Shown piece by piece: positions 16,820-25,608 of a stretch of DNA of 45,058 bases (its first letter is position 1; each line of letters starts with the position of its first letter). The notes under the pieces are model-generated. The model saw only the letters and a program-made list of their open reading frames with translations. It made no database searches and was not told the DNA's origin. This DNA is from Nostoc sp. T09 (GTDB taxonomy: Bacteria; Cyanobacteriota; Cyanobacteriia; Cyanobacteriales; Nostocaceae): the NCBI RefSeq assembly GCF_002154695.1, contig NZ_MTAV01000092.1, forward strand, positions 1 through 45,058, given 5' to 3'. The position numbers were made by a program, and so were the translations under genes.

Positions 16820-19800
16820 CTTTTTGATGCGGATTTTTGCTAGAAGTTTAGAAATTTCACTGTTTGATGTATCTGGCTTAACCGCTTGTTGCTGTGATTG
16901 CTTGAGGGAATTAATCAGCTCACTCTTAGACGCATTGGGCTGTACCTGGGCTGTCGGTTGGACTTCCGATTCCTCCTGCTGCTTGGGTACGGGTTTTTGT
17001 AATCCAAAGCCGCCTAAAAGTTCGTTCAGCTTCAAGCTGATGTTCAAATAAATACCACCTTCAGAACGGTAGCCAGTAAAATCTCGGTCATCAACGCTGC
17101 CAAAGCTGTAGCCTAAACCCACTCGTAAATCGGGGGTTAAATAATACCCAGACTCTACAGCGATACCGAATTCGTTGTAGTTGGTGCCGCTATTGGAGGT
17201 TTGTCCAATCCAGCGTCCTTCTACTGCTAAATCGGTACGATAACCGAGTCTGTAAGTGGCTCTTAGCTGGGCCAAGTTGACATCAGCATCGTAGCGATCG
17301 CCATCAAAGAAAGTCACACCATTGCGGAGGGCATATTTGCCATAAAACTCCCAGCGCCAGTCAGGGGCATAAATGGCTTCTGCGGAGAAGATATGTCCTG
17401 TAGCTGTACTACCTGTTAATTGAGTTTCGGGAATTGAATCATAGTTTTGCCGCCACTCATATTTCAGTAAGGCGTTGAATTTATCGCTACTCGGATCGCG
17501 ATAGGCTAAACCGAGTTTCAAATTGGAGGTGTCTCCCAGTTCTTGGAATCTGACGCCTTCTGCTATCACACCAACAGTAGAGGGAAGAAAGACGTTAGCC
17601 TCTCCTGCTTGTTGATAGCGAACTAATGCTGTCAAAGCTGGTGAAAGTTTCCCCGCAGCAGCGGCGGAAATTACGAGATTGTTGCCTTCATCCCCATCAC
17701 GATACTCAAACCTCGTGCTGGCTTGGAATTGGGGATTATCGGTATACTCTAGCCCCACACTATAGACGGAACCAGAAAATAGGCCCAACGAGGAAGCTGT
17801 TTGACCAACTGCATAATATTGACCAAATTGAGAACCAGCAGCCGTGCCATTAAAGATGTTCTTGAATATGTATTCGTAACCAACGTTAACGCGTAATCCT
17901 GGCGCAACGGCCCAGCGATGATTCAGTCCGACAGCACCCTGTCCTTGCAGTCCGTTAAAAGCTGATAGCACTGAATAACGACCAATCAAACTGGTATCTT
18001 CAGACAACTTGCGATCAAGGATTGTGTCTAAGGTAGTGATGGAGTTACCAGGAATTAAGCTGCTGTCATCATAGAATTGGTGAGCTAATCGTAGTGTCAC
18101 TCCCGGATAGGCTTTCCAATCCAGACCTAAAGTAGTGCGGTTGGGATATAGAGGATCGCTATTACCTAAATTCAGTTCATTTTGCCCTTGAAAGGTCAAA
18201 GATTGTGTTAATGGGAATTTGAGACGAGAAACTAACTGATCGGCATCGCCACTAAAACGATTGCTGATTCGGTCTTCTCGAGAACGATTGACATACTCTA
18301 AACTCATATCCGCAGTTCCAAATCTTTGCAATATTCCAGCGCGGAAGGTTTTGAGAGTATTGTTAACTGTCTCTCCCGGACGGGCTTGTGGTTGCGGATC
18401 GAATAAGTCAAAAAAGCCCAACAAACTATTCAGACCGACAGCAGTAGTCCCATAGTTTTCTTCAAAGTCGTAGCCAACAGTAAAGCTAGTGGTGTTAGTC
18501 AACTTAGCGAGAACTGATGCTCCGTAGCGTGTTTGCCCTGGTGTGAAGCTAAAGGTGGAGTTATTGGTGAAGTTGGGTTCTACTGCTCTGTAGTAGGCTT
18601 GACCTAATAAACTATCGCCTAGTTTGCCAAAGGCTTCTAAGCGGTAAGCAGAACCGTTAAAATCTTGACCATTGACGAGGGTGCCATTAGAACGGGCATA
18701 TTCCCCGACAATCTTACCGACATTGCCTAAAGATACTAAAAAGTCTGTACCAAACAGTTGAAAATCTTGGCTACCTTGGTCTTCTTGGAGGAAACTTGCA
18801 CCGACAAAAGATTTGTTTTCCAACTCTTGGGAAATGTTATATTGCAGCCGCCCACCGTAGAGTGTTGAATCCTGTCCGCCTTCATTTTGGTAGGTAATGA
18901 CAATACGTCTGACTAAGGTGGCTCCAAAAGGATTGAGTTCTGTGGCTAGGATGGGACGGCGAAATAAAAGTGTGCCGCGATCGTAGTCAATTTCATAATC
19001 TGGCCCGCGAAACAACTGTTGACGCTCAATTACTGTACCGGGGCGATTAATTTCCTCTGCTTCTAAATAAACGGTTTCACTTCCTGGAACTAACAGCCGC
19101 TTGGAAAGGAAGTAATTACCACTCAGACCGTTGGGGACGATAGTATCTCGTTGGAAGCCCTCAATATTGTTGGCATACAAGCCAGTTATTTGAAAGGGAC
19201 CGAAGTTGTAGTTAGCTTTAAAACCGTGTAACTGACGGGATGTAGCTGTATAGAGTTGGGAAGCTCTAGCAAATTCTTGGGTGTTGTAGTCACCCCACAT
19301 TACATAGTCTGGATCTGCTCCGGGTATGGAGGAACTGCGCTCGAAGCGAGCATAGAAACTATCAATAGAGGGGGTAGTGGATGTAAATGTGGAACTATCG
19401 CCGTAGACGGGATATTGTTGTTCGCAAAACTGAATTCCCCCAAATAGGCGGTTTCTGCCTTCGCAGTCTTGGTTAATTGGACGTTCGCTATTAAATGCGC
19501 CCGTAAATAGCCAATCTCCAACTTTACCTGTGGCAAAGACTGCGGCTGTCAAATCAACTTGGGTTCCCCCTAGTTTGTCGGGGTTGAGAAAGTCCCGAAA
19601 ACTTCCCCAATAATCAGTGCCACCAGGCCCAATGCGTAAATTGACTATCCCTGTTGCGAGTGAAGGACGTAGATAGGTGGTGAATTCTACTTGGGTGTAG
19701 GCTTCTATGGGTGATTCCCCAACCTTGTCAAGCAGTGAGGTATCTGTTTGTTGGGGAAATGATAAATTGCCTGGTTTGATTTGGGGCGATAGCGAAGCGC

Positions 19801-20608
19801 TGCCGCCTACGGCAGATCGCGTTTTTATTTTCTCTACTGCTGCCCGAATCTTTACTTGTTGGGGTTTGATATCTGATTGCAGAGTTGCAGTAAATTCTCC
19901 ACCGATGGCACGTACCTGAAATCCGCCTTGGTCTTTATCTTGATCTGCTCCCACGAATTTCCCAGCACTGCTGGTTAAAGTTACCATCAAATCCTCAAGA
20001 AGCAGTTGACCTTTGTCGTCGGTAATTTGCCCTTGTAGCTTGATGGTTGAGCGTCCATCGGCTTGGACTCGGGGGTCGCCTACTGGTGTAACTTCAATTC
20101 GGACTTTACTGTTGGAATTCTGCGGCAGACTCGTTGGTCTACCGTTCTCTATTGGCGCTGCTGGTTGTGTAGGAATTGCTTGTGGAGCAACAGGAGAGGC
20201 AGGATTTTGCTGAAATTGGATTGCTGGATCTTGTGGAAATATCGAGCCTGGATCTGTTGTAGAAGGTGTGGTTACTGATGGCAAGGTTTGAGCGACTATC
20301 CGATCAACCTCTTTTTGCTCCTCTTCTTTGACTGTTTCTGAGGAAGCAACAGTTTGTGCATCGCTTTTATCTGTTTCTGTGGCAAAGGCTTGGTTGCTAG
20401 TTGCGGTTGCCTTCATCCCAAAAAAAGAAGGTGCGATGAATGCCAAAAAAGCAAATAATATAACTTTTTTACCTTTACTTTGCAGAGCCAAGCGCAAAAT
20501 AGATAACTGTTGCGTCTGGACACTATCCCTATGTGGGAAGCCTAATCTGATTTTGGAAATATTACCTAATTCTTTGGTAAATATCACTCCTAGCTTTCTA
20601 TTGTTCAT
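16790..20608 (-). CDS. Large outer-membrane beta-barrel protein with Ig-like N-terminal domain
   Basis: A 1272-aa protein, the largest of the operon. After a basic N-terminus comes a hydrophobic export segment (VILFAFLAFIAPSFF, about 49-63) followed by a Gln/Pro-rich linker. Residues about 165-265 look like an invasin/bacterial Ig-like domain (RSTIKLQGQITDDKGQ, VTLTSSAGKF). Residues about 300-1210 are long alternating strands with aromatic ends and tight turns (for example GLKLGLAYRDPSSDKFNALL-type blocks), the signature of an outer-membrane beta-barrel, though no TonB box or plug domain is visible. A short helical tail closes the protein. Its start ATG overlaps the stop of the preceding gene in an ATGA, so translation is coupled. 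Two dispersed repeats are read as codons within it (19786-19820 and the C-terminus). The barrel is a natural candidate for the pore or anchor of the operon's surface proteins; that role is inferred. Confidence 0.85.
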   Translation of the reverse strand: MNNRKLGVIFTKELGNISKIRLGFPHRDSVQTQQLSILRLALQSKGKKVILFAFLAFIAPSFFGMKATATSNQAFATETDKSDAQTVASSETVKEEEQKEVDRIVAQTLPSVTTPSTTDPGSIFPQDPAIQFQQNPASPVAPQAIPTQPAAPIENGRPTSLPQNSNSKVRIEVTPVGDPRVQADGRSTIKLQGQITDDKGQLLLEDLMVTLTSSAGKFVGADQDKDQGGFQVRAIGGEFTATLQSDIKPQQVKIRAAVEKIKTRSAVGGSASLSPQIKPGNLSFPQQTDTSLLDKVGESPIEAYTQVEFTTYLRPSLATGIVNLRIGPGGTDYWGSFRDFLNPDKLGGTQVDLTAAVFATGKVGDWLFTGAFNSERPINQDCEGRNRLFGGIQFCEQQYPVYGDSSTFTSTTPSIDSFYARFERSSSIPGADPDYVMWGDYNTQEFARASQLYTATSRQLHGFKANYNFGPFQITGLYANNIEGFQRDTIVPNGLSGNYFLSKRLLVPGSETVYLEAEEINRPGTVIERQQLFRGPDYEIDYDRGTLLFRRPILATELNPFGATLVRRIVITYQNEGGQDSTLYGGRLQYNISQELENKSFVGASFLQEDQGSQDFQLFGTDFLVSLGNVGKIVGEYARSNGTLVNGQDFNGSAYRLEAFGKLGDSLLGQAYYRAVEPNFTNNSTFSFTPGQTRYGASVLAKLTNTTSFTVGYDFEENYGTTAVGLNSLLGFFDLFDPQPQARPGETVNNTLKTFRAGILQRFGTADMSLEYVNRSREDRISNRFSGDADQLVSRLKFPLTQSLTFQGQNELNLGNSDPLYPNRTTLGLDWKAYPGVTLRLAHQFYDDSSLIPGNSITTLDTILDRKLSEDTSLIGRYSVLSAFNGLQGQGAVGLNHRWAVAPGLRVNVGYEYIFKNIFNGTAAGSQFGQYYAVGQTASSLGLFSGSVYSVGLEYTDNPQFQASTRFEYRDGDEGNNLVISAAAAGKLSPALTALVRYQQAGEANVFLPSTVGVIAEGVRFQELGDTSNLKLGLAYRDPSSDKFNALLKYEWRQNYDSIPETQLTGSTATGHIFSAEAIYAPDWRWEFYGKYALRNGVTFFDGDRYDADVNLAQLRATYRLGYRTDLAVEGRWIGQTSNSGTNYNEFGIAVESGYYLTPDLRVGLGYSFGSVDDRDFTGYRSEGGIYLNISLKLNELLGGFGLQKPVPKQQEESEVQPTAQVQPNASKSELINSLKQSQQQAVKPDTSNSEISKLLAKIRIKKEPQMNTDKH
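19786..19820. repeat. HIP1-related palindromic repeat inserted in frame in a coding region
   Basis: The element starts GCGATAGCGAAGCGCTGCC and ends CGGCAGATCGC; the core CTGCCG-CCTA-CGGCAG is a perfect hairpin flanked by GCGAT and ATCGC. It belongs to a repeat family normally found between genes in Nostoc-like genomes. Here it lies in the linker after the Ig-like domain of the beta-barrel protein and encodes roughly KTRSAVGGSASLSP without breaking the frame. Confidence 0.65.
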
Positions 20609-21531
20609 CGCTTACCCCCTGAAAACGCAGGCGTAACCCCAAAATTGACCCGTGCCAGACTACTCGGTGCTAATTTCACCATGCGTGACTGGCTATTTCT
20701 TTCGATGAAGTAGTTATTAGGTGCCAGCGCATAGCCTGGTAAGCTAGTCAAGTCCAGCGTTGCTGACCGATAACCCGATATAACATTTGCCAAGGAAAAT
20801 AATCCATTGGCATCAGTGACGATGCGATTGCCATCATCCATATAAATTACGGCGTTCGGCACTCCTGGTTCGTTTGGTTGCTGTTCGCCGTCAAAGTTTT
20901 TATCAACAAATACTCGCCCAATTATGGTGCCACAATCAGATACAATCCCTGGTCTAATTCGCAAAAGATGGCTCGATTGGTTACTTGTCAACGTACCTGC
21001 TTGGGCTTGCGCCAAGTTTCTGCCAGTTCCCCGAACCGCATCTGGCGTTACTTCAACTGCATACGCTACATTCAAAGTTTGATTTGGTTGTAGTTCTGTA
21101 GCTGGGTTTAGTGAAATTGTCACCGCCCGATTGGCACTAGAGTTAGCAGTTATGGAAACAGATGTATTTCCAATAGAACCTTTCAGCGATTTAGAAATAA
21201 ATCGCAATCCTAAAGGCAGCCTATCTGTAACCGTGAGATTTCTTGCAGGCGATCTGCCAGTATTTCTAATAGCAAGGCGATAAATTACTGTATCACCCGG
21301 TTCTGCGGCTGATCTGTCACCTGTTTTGATAATTTCTAAAGCAGCTTGAGAAGCTGTTAATCTTACCTCATTAGAGCTGCGTCTCGGGAGACTATTTGCA
21401 CCCGCGCCAGCAGTATTTCTGATAACAGATACTTGAGCAAAAGCTGGGATGCTTGCATAAGCAAGTACACCCAAAGAAAAAAAAGTACAAAAGAGGCTCT
21501 TATGCCTCAACCATGAGAAGGTAGATGTCAT
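20605..21531 (-). CDS. Exported DUF11 plus SdrD B-like domain protein
   Basis: A 308-aa exported protein, first gene of the four-gene surface operon. Residues 1-32 are a clear signal peptide ending AFA-Q. Residues about 64-180 form a DUF11 domain (EPGDTVIYRLAIRNTGRSPA, then VTDRLPLGLRF), a beta-sandwich common in bacterial surface and fimbrial proteins. Residues about 205-275 are one SdrD-B-like repeat (IIGRVFVDKNFDGEQQPNEP, then ANGLFSL). The stop TGA overlaps the ATG of the beta-barrel gene by four bases. Its small size and first position suggest a subunit or adaptor that packs against the barrel; no enzyme motif is seen. The ATG at 21531 lies in front of a long AT-rich upstream region that should contain the operon promoter. 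Confidence 0.87.
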   Translation of the reverse strand: MTSTFSWLRHKSLFCTFFSLGVLAYASIPAFAQVSVIRNTAGAGANSLPRRSSNEVRLTASQAALEIIKTGDRSAAEPGDTVIYRLAIRNTGRSPARNLTVTDRLPLGLRFISKSLKGSIGNTSVSITANSSANRAVTISLNPATELQPNQTLNVAYAVEVTPDAVRGTGRNLAQAQAGTLTSNQSSHLLRIRPGIVSDCGTIIGRVFVDKNFDGEQQPNEPGVPNAVIYMDDGNRIVTDANGLFSLANVISGYRSATLDLTSLPGYALAPNNYFIERNSQSRMVKLAPSSLARVNFGVTPAFSGGKR

Positions 21532-22867
21532 TGGAAGGCATCAAGCAACAACAAAGGTTTTTCTGAAATTTAAGCGTTTTTAATTAAACAAAGTTTATTT
21601 TTTTATGTTTAAATTTCTCAAAATTGGAATCATGGTGTTACTGAAAACTCTATTTTTCTATGGTTTTCAAATTTTTGGAGAACTCAAAGCACGAGTTTAC
21701 TAAAAGACATTAAGGCTGTATAGCCTTTCACAAAACTCTAGTTAATAGTAGCCTCTTTACAAAATCTTTAATTACTTGGTCACTACAGCATCTTATCAGA
21801 GTGTGTAACTTTTAAAAAAAAGATATTGATTTTATGAGATTTAATTTCCTAGAGATTTCAATTCTCAAGGCTCAACGTTTTTTATTTACAACGATGATGC
21901 TTCTAAGTTTTTTAATCAACAAATTATATACAAAAAGATTGACATGGAATTAATGTATGCAAATTACACAATAAAAATGCATACATCATCCTAAATCTAT
22001 AAAATAAACATATACATGCTGCCTATTAGCTCTCTGATGACTAAGAGGGTAATATTGAGCACAGGCTTTTAATCACTAGCATCTGTAGCCTTCAAAGCAA
22101 GAAATAAAATTGATATTTCTTCTTGAAGACCAAAGGCTATTTTATTGCTTAGCTAAGGTTTATACCTTCTTAAGCTCATTAAAATACTTTACTACTTCTT
22201 TGTCATTAGCTTTTATTTTTTAATAGAAAATGTATTTACAAATTCAAACACACATTAGGTTGCTATGTTAACAGCAATACGGCATATAACAAGATATAGA
22301 TCTATACATCAAAATACAGAAGTTGTTATTTACTGTCTTCATAGCCACACCAGTTATAAAACTGTCATATTAAAGTAACGCAAATAAGCACGATAGTGCT
22401 CTAAGTAGAGCTAGAATGTCTAACTTAGATAGCTGCTGTTTATTAGCCAGCTACTTAACTATTACTAAAGAAATAACTATTCCTCATTTATAACTCTAGG
22501 AAGATAACAATCAAGGTCAAATAATGTACTTAAGATGTAGTCAATATTAATGCATCCAAACTAATAGAAACTTATCAACGTAACTCTATAGGTCAAACTT
22601 ATCTGAATAAGGGTAGCCGTTTTTACCCTGGCGAGAATCATCAAAGATAGCTATGCTGTGAACTGACTCTGAAGGAATTTTGTCGGGTAGTGGCGATAAG
22701 CCTAACGGCATAGGCGATCGCTTACCGCACTCTCAGCAGTGTTACTCTGCAAATAGAGTGACAAAGGCGATTGAGCGTAAAACAGCAACAAGTTAAATTG
22801 AAAATCAAGTATCATGCAAGCTGTCTACTTTATTTAGTAGATTTGCCTACACACGGGAGAGAAAAAA
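21532..22867. other. 1.3-kb AT-rich gene-free region with hairpins
   Basis: No convincing frame on either strand. It separates the divergent surface operon and a small membrane-protein gene, so it should hold both promoters. Two structures stand out: GTATGCA/TGCATAC arms at 21955-21984, and a long imperfect hairpin at 22086-22139 (TAGCCTT paired with AAGGCTA, and AAGAAATA paired with TATTTCTT). A HIP1-containing palindromic patch lies near 22690-22727. The length is unusual for this window and could hide a small RNA. Confidence 0.45.
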
Positions 22868-23140
22868 ATGAGGGTTTGGCTTGCTTGCTTTTTTGTATTG
22901 TTTGCCTTGGCAGAACTGTTTGACTGGGTAAAGGAATTTACTCTGCCATTACCTATTTATATTTTGGGCGGGGCTTTTTTAGCCGTTGCTTCTAACTACG
23001 ACAAGATTGTTGGATCTTACTTCAATGATGGAACTATCGAGCGATCACCTGAACCACCGCAGTTAGATTCATCACCTCAATCCCTTAGTCCGATTTCTTT
23101 ACCTGAGCCACAGAACAGAAAGCAAGAGGTAGAAGGCTAA
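22868..23140 (+). CDS. Small membrane protein, 90 aa, hypothetical
   Basis: The product has two hydrophobic segments, about residues 3-20 (VWLACFFVLFALAELF) and 27-43 (PLPIYILGGAFLAVAS), and a Pro/Ser-rich cytoplasmic-type tail of about 40 residues (SPEPPQLDSSPQ). I do not recognise a named family. The ATG at 22868 has a good Shine-Dalgarno (CGGGAGAG). It has no same-strand partner nearby; speD follows on the opposite strand. Confidence 0.7.
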   Translation: MRVWLACFFVLFALAELFDWVKEFTLPLPIYILGGAFLAVASNYDKIVGSYFNDGTIERSPEPPQLDSSPQSLSPISLPEPQNRKQEVEG

Positions 23141-23188
23141 AAGTGAAAATGGGAAACAGAGGAAGCACAAATGACCAATGACAACCGA

Positions 23189-23548
23189 TCAACCACTGAT
23201 ATATAAATAATTCCAGCCATGCATACTTTCTGATTCACTAATTTGGATTGTTAATATTTTGGCTAACAGCCTAGCCTTTGCTTGATTATCTTTTTGATAG
23301 TCACATATATGAATATCAATTGTGACCTTTGCTTCCTCTGGCCAAAAGTGTAATGCTACATGAGATTCTGCAAGTAAAATGACTGCTGAAACTCCCTGTG
23401 GCTGAAATGCATAAGCAAGCTCACCAATAACAGTTAAATTCGCTGTCTTGGCAGCATTTTTGATAACTCTGATAAAATCTGCTGTATCCCAATGGAAAAC
23501 ACTCTGTGAAGCTGGCAGAATTGCGTAAAAATGATGGGACTGAATCAC
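23189..23548 (-). CDS. speD: S-adenosylmethionine decarboxylase proenzyme
   Basis: A 119-aa pyruvoyl-dependent enzyme that makes decarboxylated S-adenosylmethionine, the aminopropyl donor for spermidine synthesis. The self-cleavage site is visible as AESHVALHFWPE, with cleavage expected between E61 and S62 so that Ser62 becomes the pyruvoyl group; His63 is also conserved. The VTIDIHICD block (about 76-84) carries the conserved Cys (C82). Length fits the short prokaryotic class. The only start available is GTG at 23548, with no strong Shine-Dalgarno. Compared with well-known members the N-terminus is compact, so the exact class is not fixed. No polyamine gene lies next to it in the window, apart from the distant HDAC-family hydrolase, whose relatives include acetylpolyamine amidohydrolases. 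Confidence 0.82.
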   Translation of the reverse strand: MIQSHHFYAILPASQSVFHWDTADFIRVIKNAAKTANLTVIGELAYAFQPQGVSAVILLAESHVALHFWPEEAKVTIDIHICDYQKDNQAKARLLAKILTIQISESESMHGWNYLYISG

Positions 23549-23720
23549 TTATGCAAGTTTTTAATTCTAAATAAGAGTTTTGAGCGTAGGAAATTTTAAC
23601 CTACTATGGTTACCTAGAACTAGCATAGCGATCGCACTACTTAAACAAGCCCCCTATTTCGGTAAGGCTAATTTATTCTCAATCTGCTTGCCATGTGATT
23701 TCTATATAAGGATGCTGTAA

Positions 23721-24536
23721 ATGGTTGCCCAAATTCAAGAATTGGATGCCCAGCAGTGGGTAAAAACACGTTCTTCCCTCGATTCTAGCCAATCCACCTT
23801 CCTGATTTGGACAGGGAAAATTTACGCATTTATCCCCGGGGAAAAGCGAAAACTTCTATTTAAAATAGTCGGGATGAGCGCGAGTAGATGCATCGCAACA
23901 GAAGAGGGTAAGTGGGATTTTACTTCTAGAGAACTGACATACTACCTTAACCCAGAGACAGGGGAGATATTGCACAAATGGGAAAATCCTTGGACAGGCG
24001 AGACAGTTACGGTAATGCACGTAGCGAATAATCCCGTGCAAGGTGAATTTAAGGGTAAATTTCCTGCCCAAGTAGAAGGTGACAGCACAACTTTTGTTTT
24101 TGATATCTTTCCCACTTACCCTAACCCCTTAGCAGCAGACTCTAAATTTGCCGAATACTGCCCACAACAAATTTATCAGGCAGCAGAATTATTTAAGCTC
24201 ACCGTGCCCACCGCAGATTTAGAAAACTCAGAACTTGCTTCAGTTTCGCAACTTAAATTGAGTTGGGATCGAATTGGTCAGTGGCTTCCTTGGATGAAAA
24301 TGGGCGATCGCCCTGGTCAACTAATCTATAGTGCTATTGGGAGTAAGGTAAATGGTTTTACTGAGTTACCCCAATTGCTACAAGATGAAATCAATACTCG
24401 TGTCCCTCTGTACAAAAATGCCCCAAAATCATTTCTTGATGGTGAAGATATGACTTCTTGGCTATACTTCCAACAACACTTTGATGCTTACTTAGCTGGT
24501 GAAATCTTTCCCAAGCCGATAGCAGAGGAATTTTAG
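23721..24536 (+). CDS. DUF1838 family protein
   Basis: A 271-aa protein of the DUF1838 type. Diagnostic features are the WTGKIYAFIPGEKRKLLFKI opening of a beta-rich barrel, the REL-YYLNPETGEIL-KWENPWTGE block (about 74-95) typical of the family, and the DGEDMTSWLYFQQHFDAYLA C-terminal motif (about 242-261). No enzymatic function is established for the family. There is no signal peptide or membrane segment. The ATG at 23721 has AAGGA about 9 bases upstream. It is divergent from speD and convergent with the SDR gene. Confidence 0.78.
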   Translation: MVAQIQELDAQQWVKTRSSLDSSQSTFLIWTGKIYAFIPGEKRKLLFKIVGMSASRCIATEEGKWDFTSRELTYYLNPETGEILHKWENPWTGETVTVMHVANNPVQGEFKGKFPAQVEGDSTTFVFDIFPTYPNPLAADSKFAEYCPQQIYQAAELFKLTVPTADLENSELASVSQLKLSWDRIGQWLPWMKMGDRPGQLIYSAIGSKVNGFTELPQLLQDEINTRVPLYKNAPKSFLDGEDMTSWLYFQQHFDAYLAGEIFPKPIAEEF

Positions 24537-24718
24537 CAACAAAGCTTGCGATCGTTCGAGAAGCACAGTTAGCCGATGTACCTGCTAGACGCTGGATGGT
24601 CGGCAGGTAAATCAAAAACAAGTCGAGATTGGTGGAGTGCAACTGATTGAATTTGCATACGGTTGGACAGATATGCGATCGCTTCTATCTCCACTATCAG
24701 ATGTGTAGATTGGCTCAA

Positions 24719-25507
24719 TCAAAATATTCCTTGGTTGCTGCCGCCATCAACTTGCAGCATAACTCCATTCACAAACGAGGCTGCGGGTGAACAAAGAAAT
24801 ACAGCTACATTGGCAAACTCCTCCGGAGTACCCATGCGACCAGCAGGGATATTTGCATTGATAGCTGCAATTTCTGCTTCTTTGGTTGTGCCACTTTTAG
24901 CAATGCGGGCGCTGATTAATTCTTCTACTCGCTCTGTATATGTCCAGCCTGGTAAGATGCTGTTGACACGGATGCGATCGCTACCTAATTCTTGGCTAAG
25001 TGTTTTAGTTAAACCGATTACCGCTAGACGAATTGAATTCGACAAAACGAGATTTTGGACTGGTTGTTTAGTCGAGGTTGAAGTGATGGTGAGAATCGCC
25101 GCAGCGCTAGATTGGCGTAGGTGCGGCAAGGCAGATTTTACCAAGTGAACTGCACTGAGCAAATTTAGATTGATTGCGGCTTCCCAAGCTGCAACATCAA
25201 TATCGTCAAACGTGCCAGCAGGTGGCCCTCCAGCATTAGTAACCAGGATATCTAACCTGCCAAATTTCTCTACTGTTGTATTAATTACCCGCTCAATGTC
25301 TGCTGCTTGAGTTACATCTGCACGCATAGCCAGCACTTCTGTACCTGTTTCGCTTTCGATCTCCACAGCAGCTTTGTCAACTAGTTCACTGCGGGCACAA
25401 ATAGCCACTTTTGTACCCTCGCGGGCAAATTGCCTTGCTGTGGCTTTACCCAGCCCTTTGCTCCCAGCTGTGACTAAAGCTACTTTGCCATTAAGTTGTA
25501 AATCCAT
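24719..25507 (-). CDS. SDR-family oxidoreductase-like protein with altered active site
   Basis: A 262-aa Rossmann-fold protein of the short-chain dehydrogenase family, close in layout to 3-oxoacyl-ACP reductases. The cofactor loop AGSKGLG (14-20), an Arg at 39 (CARS) suggesting NADP, NAGG (91-94) and the LPGWTYTE segment are as expected, as is the C-terminal VNGVMLQVDGGSNQG. The catalytic Ser (S143) is present, but by spacing the YxxxK pair is replaced by S156 and R160 (SNSIR). A BKR-like SDR subgroup without the standard Tyr/Lys is known, so this is probably a family trait and not a sequencing error; activity is uncertain. It lies 102 bases downstream of the class II aldolase-type gene on the same strand and may be co-transcribed with it. 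Confidence 0.85.
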   Translation of the reverse strand: MDLQLNGKVALVTAGSKGLGKATARQFAREGTKVAICARSELVDKAAVEIESETGTEVLAMRADVTQAADIERVINTTVEKFGRLDILVTNAGGPPAGTFDDIDVAAWEAAINLNLLSAVHLVKSALPHLRQSSAAAILTITSTSTKQPVQNLVLSNSIRLAVIGLTKTLSQELGSDRIRVNSILPGWTYTERVEELISARIAKSGTTKEAEIAAINANIPAGRMGTPEEFANVAVFLCSPAASFVNGVMLQVDGGSNQGIF

Positions 25508-25608
25508 AATCTTTAGTTTTCTAAATTGATTAATAAAAATAGCTATAAGTAGTATTGTTTAAGCTGACTGAAACTTATTGATAAGGATTTTTAATTCCAA
25601 ATCTCAAA

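Noticed and set aside
16790-20608. TonB-dependent receptor
   Set aside because: A large barrel is likely, but no TonB box or plug domain is seen; the N-terminal part looks like an Ig-like domain.
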